64,000 nucleotides of DNA from Streptomyces flaveolus (GTDB taxonomy: Bacteria > Actinomycetota > Actinomycetes > Streptomycetales > Streptomycetaceae): the NCBI RefSeq assembly GCF_000716535.1, contig NZ_JNWV01000006.1, positions 310,001 through 374,000 on the forward strand, given 5' to 3'. Both the position numbers and the translations under genes were made by a program. Positions 15,368 through 23,482 of the stretch are shown in pieces (the stretch's first letter is position 1; each line of letters begins with the position of its first letter). The notes beneath the pieces are model-generated. The model searched no databases, was not told the DNA's origin, and saw nothing but the letters and a program-made list of their open reading frames with translations.

Positions 15368-16733
15368 GCAGCTGCTCGACCGTGCCACCCTCGGCGACCT
15401 GCTGAGGGTGGCTTCGGCCGCTGACTACCACCGCTGGCACGAGCAGATACGCCGCACAGGCGGCTGCGCCGACCCCATCCACCTGACCGGCTGGGTCCTG
15501 CACAAGGACAAGACGACCGGCGAGACCCTGCACCACTACTCCACCGAGGGCGAACCCGGTGGACGGCTCCGCCTCGCCTGCGGCAACCGCCGCGCCTCCC
15601 GCTGCCCGTCCTGCGCCTGGACCTACGCGGGCGACACCTACCACCTCATCCGCGCCGGACTCGCCGGGGACGACCGCCGTGACATCCCCGCCACCGTCCG
15701 CGACCATCCCCGCGTCTTCGCCACCTTCACCGCCCCCTCGTTCGGCCGTGTGCACAACCGGCCCGCCCGGGGCGTCTGCCGCTGCGGCACCCGCCACACC
15801 GCTGACGCCCCCACACTCGGCACCGCCCTCGACCCGGAGACGTACGACTACGCGGGCGCCGCGTTGTTCAACAACCACGCCGGACAGCTCTGGCAGCGCT
15901 TCACCAACCGGCTCCGCCGTGAGATCGCCGCCCGCGCCGGCCTCTCACAGCGGGAGCTGAAGGAGTGCGCCCGGCTGTCCTACGGCAAGGTTGCCGAGTT
16001 CCAGAAGCGGGGTGCCGTGCACTTCCATGCCGTGATCCGCATCGACGGACCGGAAGGCCCGGACACCCCGCCGCCCACCTGGGCCACGGTCGACGTTCTC
16101 TCCGACGCGATCCGCGCCGCTGCCACGCACTCCTACACCTCCGTCTCCGTCCCGGCCGTCGCCGACCAACCAGCCCGGACCTTCCGCTGGGGCCGACAGC
16201 TCGACGTACGGCCGGTCAAGGCTTTCGGGGACGGCTCCGACATCACTGAGCAGGCCGTCGCCTCCTACGTCGCCAAGTACGCCACCAAGGCCGCCGAGAA
16301 CACCGGCACGCTCGACCGCCGCATCGGCGAACTCTCTGAACTCGACCGCCACGGCGTCCCCGAGCACACCCGCCGCCTGATCGAGGCCTGCAAGCTGCTC
16401 GACCCGCTGTATCCGGACCGGCGCCTGTGGGCCTGGGCTCACATGCTCGGCTTCCGTGGCCACTTCTCCTCGAAGTCCCGCCGCTACTCGACCACCCTCG
16501 GTGCTCTCCGCCAGGCCCGTGCCGACTATCGCGCCGCGCAGGAGCAGGCAGTCCTCGGCCTCGGCGACCAGGAGCCGGACACCGTCCTGGTCCTGGCCGA
16601 CTGGCAGTACGCCGGCCACGGCCACACCCCCGGCGAATCCGTCCTCGCCGCCACTATCGCCCGCGACCTTCAACTGAACCGCGAAACCGCCCGTGAGGCA
16701 CTTGCCGCGCTGCCAGAGGACGGTGAGTGGTGA
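15360..16733 (+). CDS. repSA: RepSA-type rolling-circle replication initiator
   Basis: A 457-residue replication initiator of the kind found in pSAM2-like elements. The metal-binding HUH motif is H221-F-H223 in GAVHFHAVIRI, and the nicking tyrosines lie in ASYVAKYATKAAE (Y303 and Y307). An early cysteine cluster (RLACGNRRASRCPSCAW) probably binds zinc. It would nick the double-strand origin of the excised circle and drive rolling-circle replication before transfer. Start is GTG 15360, inside the previous gene's end. Its stop overlaps the start of xis. The protein appears complete. Confidence 0.92.
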   Translation: MPEQLLDRATLGDLLRVASAADYHRWHEQIRRTGGCADPIHLTGWVLHKDKTTGETLHHYSTEGEPGGRLRLACGNRRASRCPSCAWTYAGDTYHLIRAGLAGDDRRDIPATVRDHPRVFATFTAPSFGRVHNRPARGVCRCGTRHTADAPTLGTALDPETYDYAGAALFNNHAGQLWQRFTNRLRREIAARAGLSQRELKECARLSYGKVAEFQKRGAVHFHAVIRIDGPEGPDTPPPTWATVDVLSDAIRAAATHSYTSVSVPAVADQPARTFRWGRQLDVRPVKAFGDGSDITEQAVASYVAKYATKAAENTGTLDRRIGELSELDRHGVPEHTRRLIEACKLLDPLYPDRRLWAWAHMLGFRGHFSSKSRRYSTTLGALRQARADYRAAQEQAVLGLGDQEPDTVLVLADWQYAGHGHTPGESVLAATIARDLQLNRETAREALAALPEDGEW

Positions 16734-16939
16734 TCGTGGCGACACGTCTGCCCGACCGGTACCTGACGCCCGAGGACCTGGTCGAACTGTTCGAGCTGCC
16801 CAGCGTCGAGACCGTCTACCAGTGGCGCCGCAAGCGCATCGGCCCCCGCGGCTTCCGTGTCGGCCGGCACCTCCGCTACGACCCTGAAGACGTCCGCGCC
16901 TGGGTGAAATCCCGTATGGAAGAAGGAGCCGCCGCGTAA
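16730..16939 (+). CDS. xis: Excisionase (Xis), MerR-like winged HTH
   Basis: A 69-residue DNA-binding protein with the excisionase/helix-turn-helix 17 layout: YLTPEDLVELFELPSVETVYQWRRK, then FRVGRHLRYDPEDVRAWV. It would bend attachment-site DNA to favour excision. GTG 16730 overlaps the repSA stop (GTGA); a GTG one codon earlier is equally possible. Its TAA overlaps the integrase ATG, so repSA, xis and int are probably translated from one message, linking excision with replication. Confidence 0.9.
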   Translation: MIVATRLPDRYLTPEDLVELFELPSVETVYQWRRKRIGPRGFRVGRHLRYDPEDVRAWVKSRMEEGAAA

Positions 16940-18186
16940 TGGCCGGACACGTCCAAGACCGTTGGTACAAGAGCGTCCCCGGCCCCGACGGCAAGACCGT
17001 CCGGGTCAAGACCGACCGATACGGCGTCGGCCACCGCTACCGCGCCCGGTACATCGCGCCGGACGGCTCCGAGAAGTCCAAGAGCTTCCCGGACAAGCAG
17101 AAGCGCAAGGCGGACCAGTGGCTCGCCAACATCGAAGCGGACATGTCGCAGGGGCGATACATCGACCCGGCTGCGGGCTCCGTGACCTTCGGTGAGTACG
17201 CCAAGAAGTGGATGGCGGCACTCACCATCGACCCGGTGACCCGAGAGAGTGTCGAGATCCGTCTCCGGGTTCACGCCCTTCCGTATCTCGGTGATCGACC
17301 GATGGCCTCATTCCGTCCCTCGCACCTGCGCATATGGATGCGGGAGCTGGAGGCCACGGGCCGCGCGGCGTCCTACCGGAGATCAATCTTCGCCAACGTG
17401 TCCGCCGTGTTCACGGCTGCCGTGGAGGACCGGATCATCGTCGAGAATCCCTGCCGGGCGCGATCGGTCCGGGCGCCGTCCCTCGACGGGCGCAAGGTCA
17501 AGCCATGGTCGGTCGAGCGTGTCATGGCCGTACACGATGCCCTGCCCGATGCCTACCGAGAGATGGTGTCCCTGGGGGCTGGGTGCGGCCTTCGGCAAGG
17601 CGAGATCTTCGGCCTGGCCCTCGAAGACGTCGACTTCCTCGGCGGTATCGTCCACGTCGTCCGGCAGGTCAAGCTCTTGCGCGGCACACAGGCGGTCTTC
17701 GGCCCGCCCAAGGGCGGCAAGGAACGGCGTGTGCCTCTGCCCGAGACGGTCGCCTTCGCGCTGGCCGCCCACATCACCAAGCATGAGCCGGTCGAGGTCA
17801 CGCTGCCGTGGAAGACGCCGGACGGCCCGCCGGTGACGGCCTCGCTGCTGTTCTCCAATGCCCGGAACAGGGCGGTGGCCCTGCACCGCACTCGCTTCAA
17901 CCGCTATGTGTGGCGCCCCGCGCTCACGGCCGCCGGCATCCCCTTCGGACGCGAGAACGGCATGCACGCCCTTCGCCACTTCTACGCGTCCGTGCTCCTG
18001 GACGCGGGGGAGAGCATCAAGGCCCTGAGCGAGTACCTCGGCCACCACGACCCCAGCTTCACCCTGCGGACGTACACCCATCTCATGCCGAACAGCGAGG
18101 CACGGACCCGGGCCGCCGTGGATCGCGTCTTCCGGGACCCCGACAGCATCGAGGACGGCCCCGAGACGGCCCAGGGGGAAAGCTAG
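16939..18186 (+). CDS. int: Tyrosine recombinase integrase of the AICE
   Basis: A 415-residue site-specific recombinase. An N-terminal arm-binding region and SAM-like core-binding domain precede the catalytic domain, whose residues are visible as R219 (GCGLRQGE), H343 and R346 (HALRH), H369 (GHHD) and the nucleophile Y379 (RTYTH). All are present, so it should be active. It ends 25 bp before the right attachment repeat, the usual AICE arrangement. The inferred target is the 3' end of dapD rather than a tRNA gene. Confidence 0.96.
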   Translation: MAGHVQDRWYKSVPGPDGKTVRVKTDRYGVGHRYRARYIAPDGSEKSKSFPDKQKRKADQWLANIEADMSQGRYIDPAAGSVTFGEYAKKWMAALTIDPVTRESVEIRLRVHALPYLGDRPMASFRPSHLRIWMRELEATGRAASYRRSIFANVSAVFTAAVEDRIIVENPCRARSVRAPSLDGRKVKPWSVERVMAVHDALPDAYREMVSLGAGCGLRQGEIFGLALEDVDFLGGIVHVVRQVKLLRGTQAVFGPPKGGKERRVPLPETVAFALAAHITKHEPVEVTLPWKTPDGPPVTASLLFSNARNRAVALHRTRFNRYVWRPALTAAGIPFGRENGMHALRHFYASVLLDAGESIKALSEYLGHHDPSFTLRTYTHLMPNSEARTRAAVDRVFRDPDSIEDGPETAQGES

Positions 18187-18211
18187 GTTCCTGACCTGCA
18201 CCGGAATCAGA

Positions 18212-18225
18212 ACAGCCACAACTGA
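18212..18225 (+). other. attR core repeat
   Basis: ACAGCCACAACTGA, identical to the last 14 bases of dapD at 7162-7175. Bases on either side differ between the two copies, so 14 bp is the full identity. The sequence to its right is what originally followed dapD. Confidence 0.88.
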
Positions 18226-18242
18226 CGCACCGCGTCCGGCGG

Positions 18243-18272
18243 AGCGCCCTTCACCGTGGGGTGGAGGGCGCT
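18243..18272. terminator. Original dapD terminator, now displaced
   Basis: Twelve-bp arms AGCGCCCTTCAC and GTGGAGGGCGCT (one G-T wobble), 18 bp beyond the right attachment site. Before insertion it would have stood directly downstream of dapD. It can also terminate the convergent dapA-like gene. Confidence 0.7.
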
Positions 18273-18324
18273 TGGTCATGCGGGTGGTGCCGCGTCGTGC
18301 GGTCAGGGGTGCCCGGCGCCGTCG

Positions 18325-18362
18325 TGGCCGGCCGCGCGGTTCCCCGTCCCCCTTCGGAACGC
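18325..18362. repeat. Streptomyces dispersed intergenic motif (GGTTCCCC type)
   Basis: GGCCGCGCGGTTCCCCGTCC continues into CCCTTCGGAA. A close relative lies at 53381-53416 in this window. Such GTTCCCCGCGCCCCTT motifs are widespread in Streptomyces intergenic DNA. Function unknown. Confidence 0.5.
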
Positions 18363-18372
18363 GCCGCGCGTA

Positions 18373-19272
18373 TCAGCCCGCGGTGAGCGCCTCGTAGACC
18401 GCCAGCAGTCCGTCGGCTGTCTCCCGGTCGGCGGGCAGCAACGGCGCACGGACCGGGCCCGCGGGCAGGCCGAGGCGGGCCAGGAGGGCCTTCGCGGTGA
18501 CCGTGCCGGGCAGACCGGCGCCCATCATGGCCTCGGTCAACGGGGTCACGGCCCGCTGGAGTCCGGCCGCGCCGGCGGTGTCGCCGGCGTCGAACGCGGC
18601 CAGGATCGCGGCGACGCGGTCCGGTACGGCGTTCGCGACCGTGCTCACACAGCCCGCCGCGCCGACCGCGTACAGCGCCAGTACGTGCTCGTCGCACCCG
18701 GCGTAGTACGCCAACTCCGTACGCCCCAGCACCTTCAGGGTGCCGAGGAAGTCGTAGGAGCAGTCCTTGACGGCCACGATCCGCGGATGGTCCGCGAGGC
18801 GGATCATCGTGTCCGGCTCGATCCGGGTGCCGGTGCGGCCCGGGATGTCGTAGAGCATCACCGGCAGGTCGCTCGCGTCGGCGACCTGGAGGAAGTGGGC
18901 GGCCACGGCCTCCTGCGGGGGCCGGCTGTAGTACGGCGTCACCACCAGGACACCGTCGGCGCCCGCCTTCCCGGCCGCCAGCGCCAGTTCCACCGTGTGC
19001 CGGGTGTCGGCCGTGCCCACGCCCGTGACCAGTGCGGCCCGGTCGCCGACCGCCTCCCGCACCGCCGCGACCAGCCGCGCCTTCTCCTCGTCGGTGGTGG
19101 TGGGCGACTCGCCGGTGGTGCCGTTGAGGACCAGACCGTCACAGCCCCGCGCCACCAGGTGCGCGGCCAGCCGCTGGGCGCCGTCCAGGTCGAGGGCGCC
19201 CTCCTCGGTGAAGGGCGTGATCATGGCGCAGAGGGTGCGGCCGAAGGGAGCGGGCCCACGGGTACTCGTCAT
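18373..19272 (-). CDS. dapA: 4-hydroxy-tetrahydrodipicolinate synthase (DapA)
   Basis: A 299-residue class I aldolase-family enzyme that condenses aspartate semialdehyde with pyruvate in lysine/DAP synthesis. Family marks are LNGTTGESPTT near residue 49, YYSRPPQEA with the active tyrosine, YDIPGRTG, and the Schiff-base lysine in VAVKDCSYD near residue 168. It converges on dapD across the mobile element. DapA paralogues act in other pathways, but the GTTGE and YDIPGRT motifs and the dapD neighbour favour DapA. Confidence 0.88.
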   Translation of the reverse strand: MTSTRGPAPFGRTLCAMITPFTEEGALDLDGAQRLAAHLVARGCDGLVLNGTTGESPTTTDEEKARLVAAVREAVGDRAALVTGVGTADTRHTVELALAAGKAGADGVLVVTPYYSRPPQEAVAAHFLQVADASDLPVMLYDIPGRTGTRIEPDTMIRLADHPRIVAVKDCSYDFLGTLKVLGRTELAYYAGCDEHVLALYAVGAAGCVSTVANAVPDRVAAILAAFDAGDTAGAAGLQRAVTPLTEAMMGAGLPGTVTAKALLARLGLPAGPVRAPLLPADRETADGLLAVYEALTAG

Positions 19273-19439
19273 GGGAGTAGTCTCGGCAGCACATCTGTGA
19301 AGCTCTACTTAATTCTTCTACGAGGTATCGGTAAGTGTTTCTGATGACTCGGGGGTGGGGGCGGAGGCCCTGTGTCCAACTCGGCACCTCATGGGTCACT
19401 ATGGCCGGAGGGTCACCGACGTCCGTCATGGGAGGCACC

Positions 19440-19589
19440 ATGAAGCTCGGCAAGGCACTGGCCACCGGGGTCGCGGAGGAGCGGCCGCTCGTCCGGGAGG
19501 AGAAGCCGCAGGTCACCGAGGACACCGTCCGCACGGACGCGGCCGAACCGGCCGAGCCGGCCCGCGAAGAGGTCCCGGCCGCCCGATGA
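19440..19589 (+). CDS. Small conserved hypothetical protein
   Basis: A 49-residue protein starting MKLGKALATGVAEER, strongly acidic and Pro/Ala-rich after residue 15, probably disordered. A strong ribosome site (GGGAGG) stands six bases before the ATG, and the stop overlaps the next gene's start (ATGA), which supports translation. No function can be assigned. It probably forms an operon with the following Cys-rich protein. Confidence 0.65.
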   Translation: MKLGKALATGVAEERPLVREEKPQVTEDTVRTDAAEPAEPAREEVPAAR

Positions 19590-20281
19590 GGCTGCGGCTC
19601 CCGGCGGAACGCCCGACGGAGCCGCCGACCGGCTACAAGATCGCCCACCCGGTGCTGTCCCAGGACGGCACCCGGGCGGGGTTCACCGGTGTGTCGCTCG
19701 GCGGCGCGCTGCCGTACGGCGTCCTGGACGACGCCTCCTGCGTCTACGGCTTCCGGCACCGCTCGCCCGCGCGCCGGTGCGACTGCGGTTTCCACTGCGT
19801 GCACGACCGGGCGGCGGCCGAGGCCCTGCTGTGCACCGCCGACCACCGCGCGGCCGTTCTGCTGGAGGTCTCCGTCCTCGGCGCCTACATCCGCTTCGAA
19901 CGCGGCTTCCGCTACGCCCGGCAGCGGGTGCGCACGGCCACGACCGGGCCCTGCGGCTGCGGCGCCGGCGCCGTCGCGCTGGCCGACGCCGGCTGGGGCC
20001 GGCCGGGCTGGCGGGTCCTGGCACCCGTCTGCGCGGGCTGCGTGCGCGGGCGCACGTCGGTCCCGCTCGCGGGGTTCGCCCGGCTGGCCGGGCACGGGCT
20101 CCGGGTGATCGCGGGCGCCGGCGGTACGGCACCCGCGGCCGTCCAGTTGACAGCGGGCGGTGAACTGGGCGTACCCGAACTGGTGGCGGAGGCTGCCCTG
20201 TTGCAGGCCCGCCTCGACTGGTTCCAGTCCCAACTCGCGCGTCTCGGCGAGCACGGGCCCGGCGGCGCCGGGCAGGGCTAA
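19586..20281 (+). CDS. Conserved hypothetical Cys-rich protein
   Basis: A 231-residue cytoplasmic protein without recognised domain. Cysteines cluster as CDCGFHC (about residue 65), PCGCGAG (about 128) and VCAGC (about 150), suggesting two metal sites. The middle section YIRFERGFRYARQRVR is basic. It starts in an ATGA overlap with the preceding small gene. The following holin-like gene begins 53 bp later on the same strand, so the four genes may be co-transcribed. Confidence 0.78.
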   Translation: MRLRLPAERPTEPPTGYKIAHPVLSQDGTRAGFTGVSLGGALPYGVLDDASCVYGFRHRSPARRCDCGFHCVHDRAAAEALLCTADHRAAVLLEVSVLGAYIRFERGFRYARQRVRTATTGPCGCGAGAVALADAGWGRPGWRVLAPVCAGCVRGRTSVPLAGFARLAGHGLRVIAGAGGTAPAAVQLTAGGELGVPELVAEAALLQARLDWFQSQLARLGEHGPGGAGQG

Positions 20282-20334
20282 CGACCTTCGGCCCGGGTAC
20301 CCGGAGGTTCCGCACTGAGAGGAGGCGGAACACC

Positions 20335-20754
20335 GTGACCGTGACCCCGCACACCCGGCCCGCGGCCGACGGGCACCCCTCCACGGGCGAACTCGTCGGC
20401 CGGGCCACCGAACAGCTCTCGCGGCTGCTGCGGCAGGAGGTCGCCCTCGCCAAGGAGGAGCTGACCGAGAAAGGACGCCGGGCCGGACGCGGCGGTGGCC
20501 TGCTGGGCGCCGCCGGCGCCGTCGGCTACGTCGGGCTGATCACCCTGGCCGGAGCGGCCACCGCCGCCCTCTCCCTGGCGCTGCCCGTGTGGGCGGCGGC
20601 GCTGATCGTGGCGGCGGTGTTCTTCGCCGTCGCCGGCCTGCTGGCCGCGGCCGGCCGCGCCCAGCTGCGCCGCGCTGCCCCGCCCGCGCCCGAGAAGACG
20701 CTCGGCAGTGTCAGGGCGGACGTCGACGCCATCAGGGAAAGGGCACACCGATGA
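20335..20754 (+). CDS. Holin-X superfamily / phage-holin-like membrane protein
   Basis: A 139-residue actinobacterial holin-X type protein. An amphipathic N-terminal helix (LVGRATEQLSRLLRQEVALAKEELTEK region) precedes two transmembrane helices (LGAAGAVGYVGLITLAGAATA and PVWAAALIVAAVFFAVAGLLA). Despite the family name there is no phage context. Such proteins are commonly paired with DUF3618 proteins, as here, where start and stop overlap (ATGA). A cell-envelope stress role is often supposed but unproven. The start is GTG after GGAGGCGG. Confidence 0.88.
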   Translation: MTVTPHTRPAADGHPSTGELVGRATEQLSRLLRQEVALAKEELTEKGRRAGRGGGLLGAAGAVGYVGLITLAGAATAALSLALPVWAAALIVAAVFFAVAGLLAAAGRAQLRRAAPPAPEKTLGSVRADVDAIRERAHR

Positions 20755-21284
20755 CGCACAGGAACCCGCACGGCTCGGGCGCCAAGGGCCCCGACGAGCT
20801 ACGGCGGCAGATCGAACACACCCGGAGCCAGCTCGGCGACACCGTCGCCCAGCTCGTGGGCCGGGCCGATGTGAAGGGCCGGGCCCGGGCGCGGGCCGCG
20901 GACCTGAGGGACAAGGCCGGCGCCATGACCGTCCAGCTCCGTGCCGGTGCCGCCCAGGCGGGGCACGGCGTGCAGGACCGGGCGGCCAAGGCCGGCCACC
21001 TGGTGCAGGACCGCGCCGCGCAGGTCGGCCACACCGCGCAGGAACGGATGACCAAGGCCGGGCACCTGGTGCAGGAACGGGCCGGGCACAGCCGGCACGC
21101 CCTGCGGGACCGGGCGACCCACACCGGTCACACCATGGAGCACGACGTGCGGGTGCCGCGCCCGGTGCGGTCCGCCATGGGCGCAGCGATGCGCCACCCC
21201 CGGCCGGCACTGATCATCGGCGCGGCGGGCGCCGCCCTCGTCGGGGCCGCCGTGATCTGGCGCCGCATCGACCGCTGCCAGTGA
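20751..21284 (+). CDS. DUF3618 protein with hendecad repeats and C-terminal membrane anchor
   Basis: A 177-residue protein. The DUF3618 signature (PDELRRQIEHTRSQLGDTV) is at residues 14-32, a membrane helix (PALIIGAAGAALVGAAVIW) near the C-terminus. Between them are about six 11-residue repeats of the pattern KAGHLVQDRAA, running from about residue 65 to 130, which should form a long amphipathic helix like apolipoprotein or LEA-type segments. It is translationally coupled to the holin-like gene. A membrane-surface or stress-protective role is inferred. Confidence 0.85.
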   Translation: MTHRNPHGSGAKGPDELRRQIEHTRSQLGDTVAQLVGRADVKGRARARAADLRDKAGAMTVQLRAGAAQAGHGVQDRAAKAGHLVQDRAAQVGHTAQERMTKAGHLVQERAGHSRHALRDRATHTGHTMEHDVRVPRPVRSAMGAAMRHPRPALIIGAAGAALVGAAVIWRRIDRCQ

Positions 21285-21326
21285 TCCGCTGCCAGTGATC
21301 CGCTGCCGGTGAGTCGCTGTCGGTGA
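21276..21326. repeat. Short direct repeats after the DUF3618 gene
   Basis: Four degenerate copies of CGCTGCCAGTGATC-like sequence (about 13 bp) run across the DUF3618 stop codon. Each copy carries a TGA, so the stop is reiterated. Likely slippage product. Confidence 0.55.
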
Positions 21327-21381
21327 GCACGGGACGGCGGGACCGGCCGGGCGCGATGCCCGGCACGGTCCCGCCGTCGTG

Positions 21382-23217
21382 TCACGGACGGAACCGCAGC
21401 ACCTGCGGGTCGTGGTCGCTGATCTGGTCGTTGAACTCCGAGTTGATGTGCACGCTGTCGTACTCGAAGTCGCAGCCGCGACGGATCGCCGGGCTGATCA
21501 GGATCTGGTCCAGGACCTGCTGGTTGCCCTGGTAGTCATAGGTGTAGCGCTCGCTCTTCGGCAGCGACTTGATCGCCGACCACAGCTCGCCGTCGCCCTC
21601 CAGGATCTGCGTGGTCCCGGAGAACTCGAAGTCGTTCATGTCGCCGAGCGCGATGACGTTCGCGTTGTTCTGCGCGGACAGGATGTCCTTGACGAACGCG
21701 TTCACCGCGGTCGCCTGGGCGTGCCGCTGGATCTCCGAGCTGCGCACCGGCGGCTGGTACTGCGCGGTCAGCCCCTGGTCGCCGCCCTTGGAGTTGAGGT
21801 GGTTGGCGATCACGAAGACGGTCTTGCCGCGGAAGACGAACTCGCCCGCGAGCGGCTTGCGGCTGTTGCTCCAGGCCGCGTTCGCCGGGTCGATCCGGCC
21901 CGGCGAGACCGTCAGCCGGGCCTTGCCCTGCACCTTGGTGACGCCGACCGCGGTGGTGGAGTCGCCGCCCGCGCGGTCCACGAAGGACACCCGCTCCGGG
22001 TTGAACAGGAACACCTGGCGGATGTTGCCGCCGGGCTCGCCGCCGTCCTGGTCGTTGACCGGGTTGACCGAGCGCCAGTCGTACCGGGGGCCGCCGGCCG
22101 CGACGATCGCGTCGATCAGCTTGGTCACGGTCTGGTCCGCGTCGACCGTGCCGTCGTCCTTGGCGCCGTTGTTGTCCTGGATCTCCTCCAGGGACACGAT
22201 GTCCGGCGACTGGAGGTTGTGCACGATCGCGGAGGCGTGCCGGTCGAAGGTGGCGTCCGACGGGTCGAGGTTCTCGACGTTGTACGTGGCCACCGCCAGC
22301 TCGCGGGCCGACTGCTTCCGCGTCGTCTCGCGCTCCAGCCCGGCGCTGTGCAGCGTGCCGAGCTCGCTCGCGACCAGGGTGTAGCCGCCGTACTGGTTGA
22401 AGTCCAGCGGGCCGGTGGTGGTGCCCTCCAGGGTGTCGCCGACGTTCGCCTCGGGGAAGTCGGCGGTCGAGCCCAGCGACTGGATCTGGAGCCGGCCGGT
22501 GTTCTGGGAGTCGTACGAGCCGTACACCGTGCCTCCGCGGCGGCTGCGGTGCTCCCACGGCTTCACGGTGACCCACAGCTCGCTGTACGGGTCGGTCGCG
22601 GTGACCACGCGGACGTCGGCGACCTGGACGTTCATGCCCTCCAGGGACTCGTAGTAGTCCAGCGCGTACGCCGACGGGTCCAGGGGCAGGCCGTTGATCG
22701 AGTTGGCCGCGGCGGCGTCGCCGGTGGGCGCGTACGCGTCCGGCACCGCGTTCTCGTCGACGACGACCGGCGCCGGGACCGCGTTGCCGGTGGAGACGGT
22801 GGTGATCACCGGCTTGCTGATCTCCGTCAGCGACTGGTTGCCGGAGGAGGTGCCGCCCGGGACGTACTCGGAGACCGTGCCGGTCACCTTCACCGCGTCA
22901 CCGACCGCGACCTTCGGCGTGGAGCTGGTGAAGACGAACACGCCCTCGCTGGTGGCCGGGTTGTCGTCGGGGGTCGGGTCCTGGATCCAGAAGCCCCTGG
23001 AGGAGCCGTATGTGCGCGTGGCCGTGACGATGCCGGGCACGTCCGACACCTTCTGCCCGGCGAACGGGGAGGTCCGGGTCGTGCCCTGGATGTCGTGGAC
23101 GCGCACCGAGTCGGCGTGCGCGGGCGTGGGGAGGGCGACTATCTGGCTGACCGCCGCCGCGCTGCAGACGGTGGCGACGGTGAGCGCGGCGAGGCGCGCG
23201 GAAGACCTGCTCGGCAA
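21382..23217 (-). CDS. Secreted ExeM/NucH-family endonuclease
   Basis: About 611 residues from TTG 23217, which has a perfect GGAGGGA ribosome site seven bases upstream. A Sec signal peptide (LAALTVATVCSAAAVSQIVALPTPAHA) is followed by an OB-fold domain (VRVHDIQGTT to about residue 130, with FWIQDP) and a long endonuclease/exonuclease/phosphatase domain: TYNVENLDPSD, DIVSLEEIQDNNGAKDDG, VIANHLNSKGGD, ALGDMNDFEFSG and ISDHDPQV carry the catalytic residues. It is an extracellular nuclease, probably for phosphate or nitrogen scavenging. An in-frame extension far upstream overlaps the next gene and is not coding. Confidence 0.92.
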   Translation of the reverse strand: MPSRSSARLAALTVATVCSAAAVSQIVALPTPAHADSVRVHDIQGTTRTSPFAGQKVSDVPGIVTATRTYGSSRGFWIQDPTPDDNPATSEGVFVFTSSTPKVAVGDAVKVTGTVSEYVPGGTSSGNQSLTEISKPVITTVSTGNAVPAPVVVDENAVPDAYAPTGDAAAANSINGLPLDPSAYALDYYESLEGMNVQVADVRVVTATDPYSELWVTVKPWEHRSRRGGTVYGSYDSQNTGRLQIQSLGSTADFPEANVGDTLEGTTTGPLDFNQYGGYTLVASELGTLHSAGLERETTRKQSARELAVATYNVENLDPSDATFDRHASAIVHNLQSPDIVSLEEIQDNNGAKDDGTVDADQTVTKLIDAIVAAGGPRYDWRSVNPVNDQDGGEPGGNIRQVFLFNPERVSFVDRAGGDSTTAVGVTKVQGKARLTVSPGRIDPANAAWSNSRKPLAGEFVFRGKTVFVIANHLNSKGGDQGLTAQYQPPVRSSEIQRHAQATAVNAFVKDILSAQNNANVIALGDMNDFEFSGTTQILEGDGELWSAIKSLPKSERYTYDYQGNQQVLDQILISPAIRRGCDFEYDSVHINSEFNDQISDHDPQVLRFRP

Positions 23218-23304
23218 GGGATCCCTCCGGGGACGTGACGATGCGCCGGGACGAGGGTGGAACGGGAGCGTGTGGAGGCCGTAGCCCTCTGTCACACGCA
23301 TAGA

Positions 23305-23315
23305 GCCGAGTGAAC
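23305..23315 (-). promoter_or_regulatory. Single PHO-box-like half site before the nuclease gene
   Basis: GTTCACTCGGC on the minus strand, about 90 bp upstream of the nuclease start, resembles one 11-bp PhoP repeat unit of Streptomyces. The adjacent 11 bases fit poorly, so this is weak. Confidence 0.25.
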
Positions 23316-23482
23316 AGTTGTCCCCCCAACTTCTACGCGCGTCAATCTCCTGCCTGGCCCGGGGAGTTGTCAAGGTTTCGGCCATGGACGACTGCTTACG
23401 GTGAGATGAACCGGGCGGCATGGGTGGAAATCCGTCTAGGCTGAGCGGCTGAGCCCGTTCACGGTCCGAGGAGAACCAGCCG

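Larger units (their letters stand above)
7162..18225 (+). mobile_element. Integrated AICE (pSAM2/SLP1-type) in the dapD 3' end
   Basis: An 11.06-kb element bounded by perfect 14-bp direct repeats. It holds the standard AICE set: tyrosine integrase next to one end, Xis, HUH replication initiator, FtsK-like DNA-translocating ATPase, DUF2637 and small membrane spread proteins, and a regulator. The right end lies 26 bp after int. Accessory genes sit at the left end and partly have lower GC than their surroundings. All core genes look intact, so the element may still excise and replicate. Insertion into the end of a protein gene, rather than a tRNA gene, is unusual for this class. Confidence 0.93.

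Noticed and set aside
19335..19439. Upstream in-frame extension of the small gene at 19440
   Set aside because: A strong GGGAGG ribosome site stands just before ATG 19440 and the extension has no coding character.
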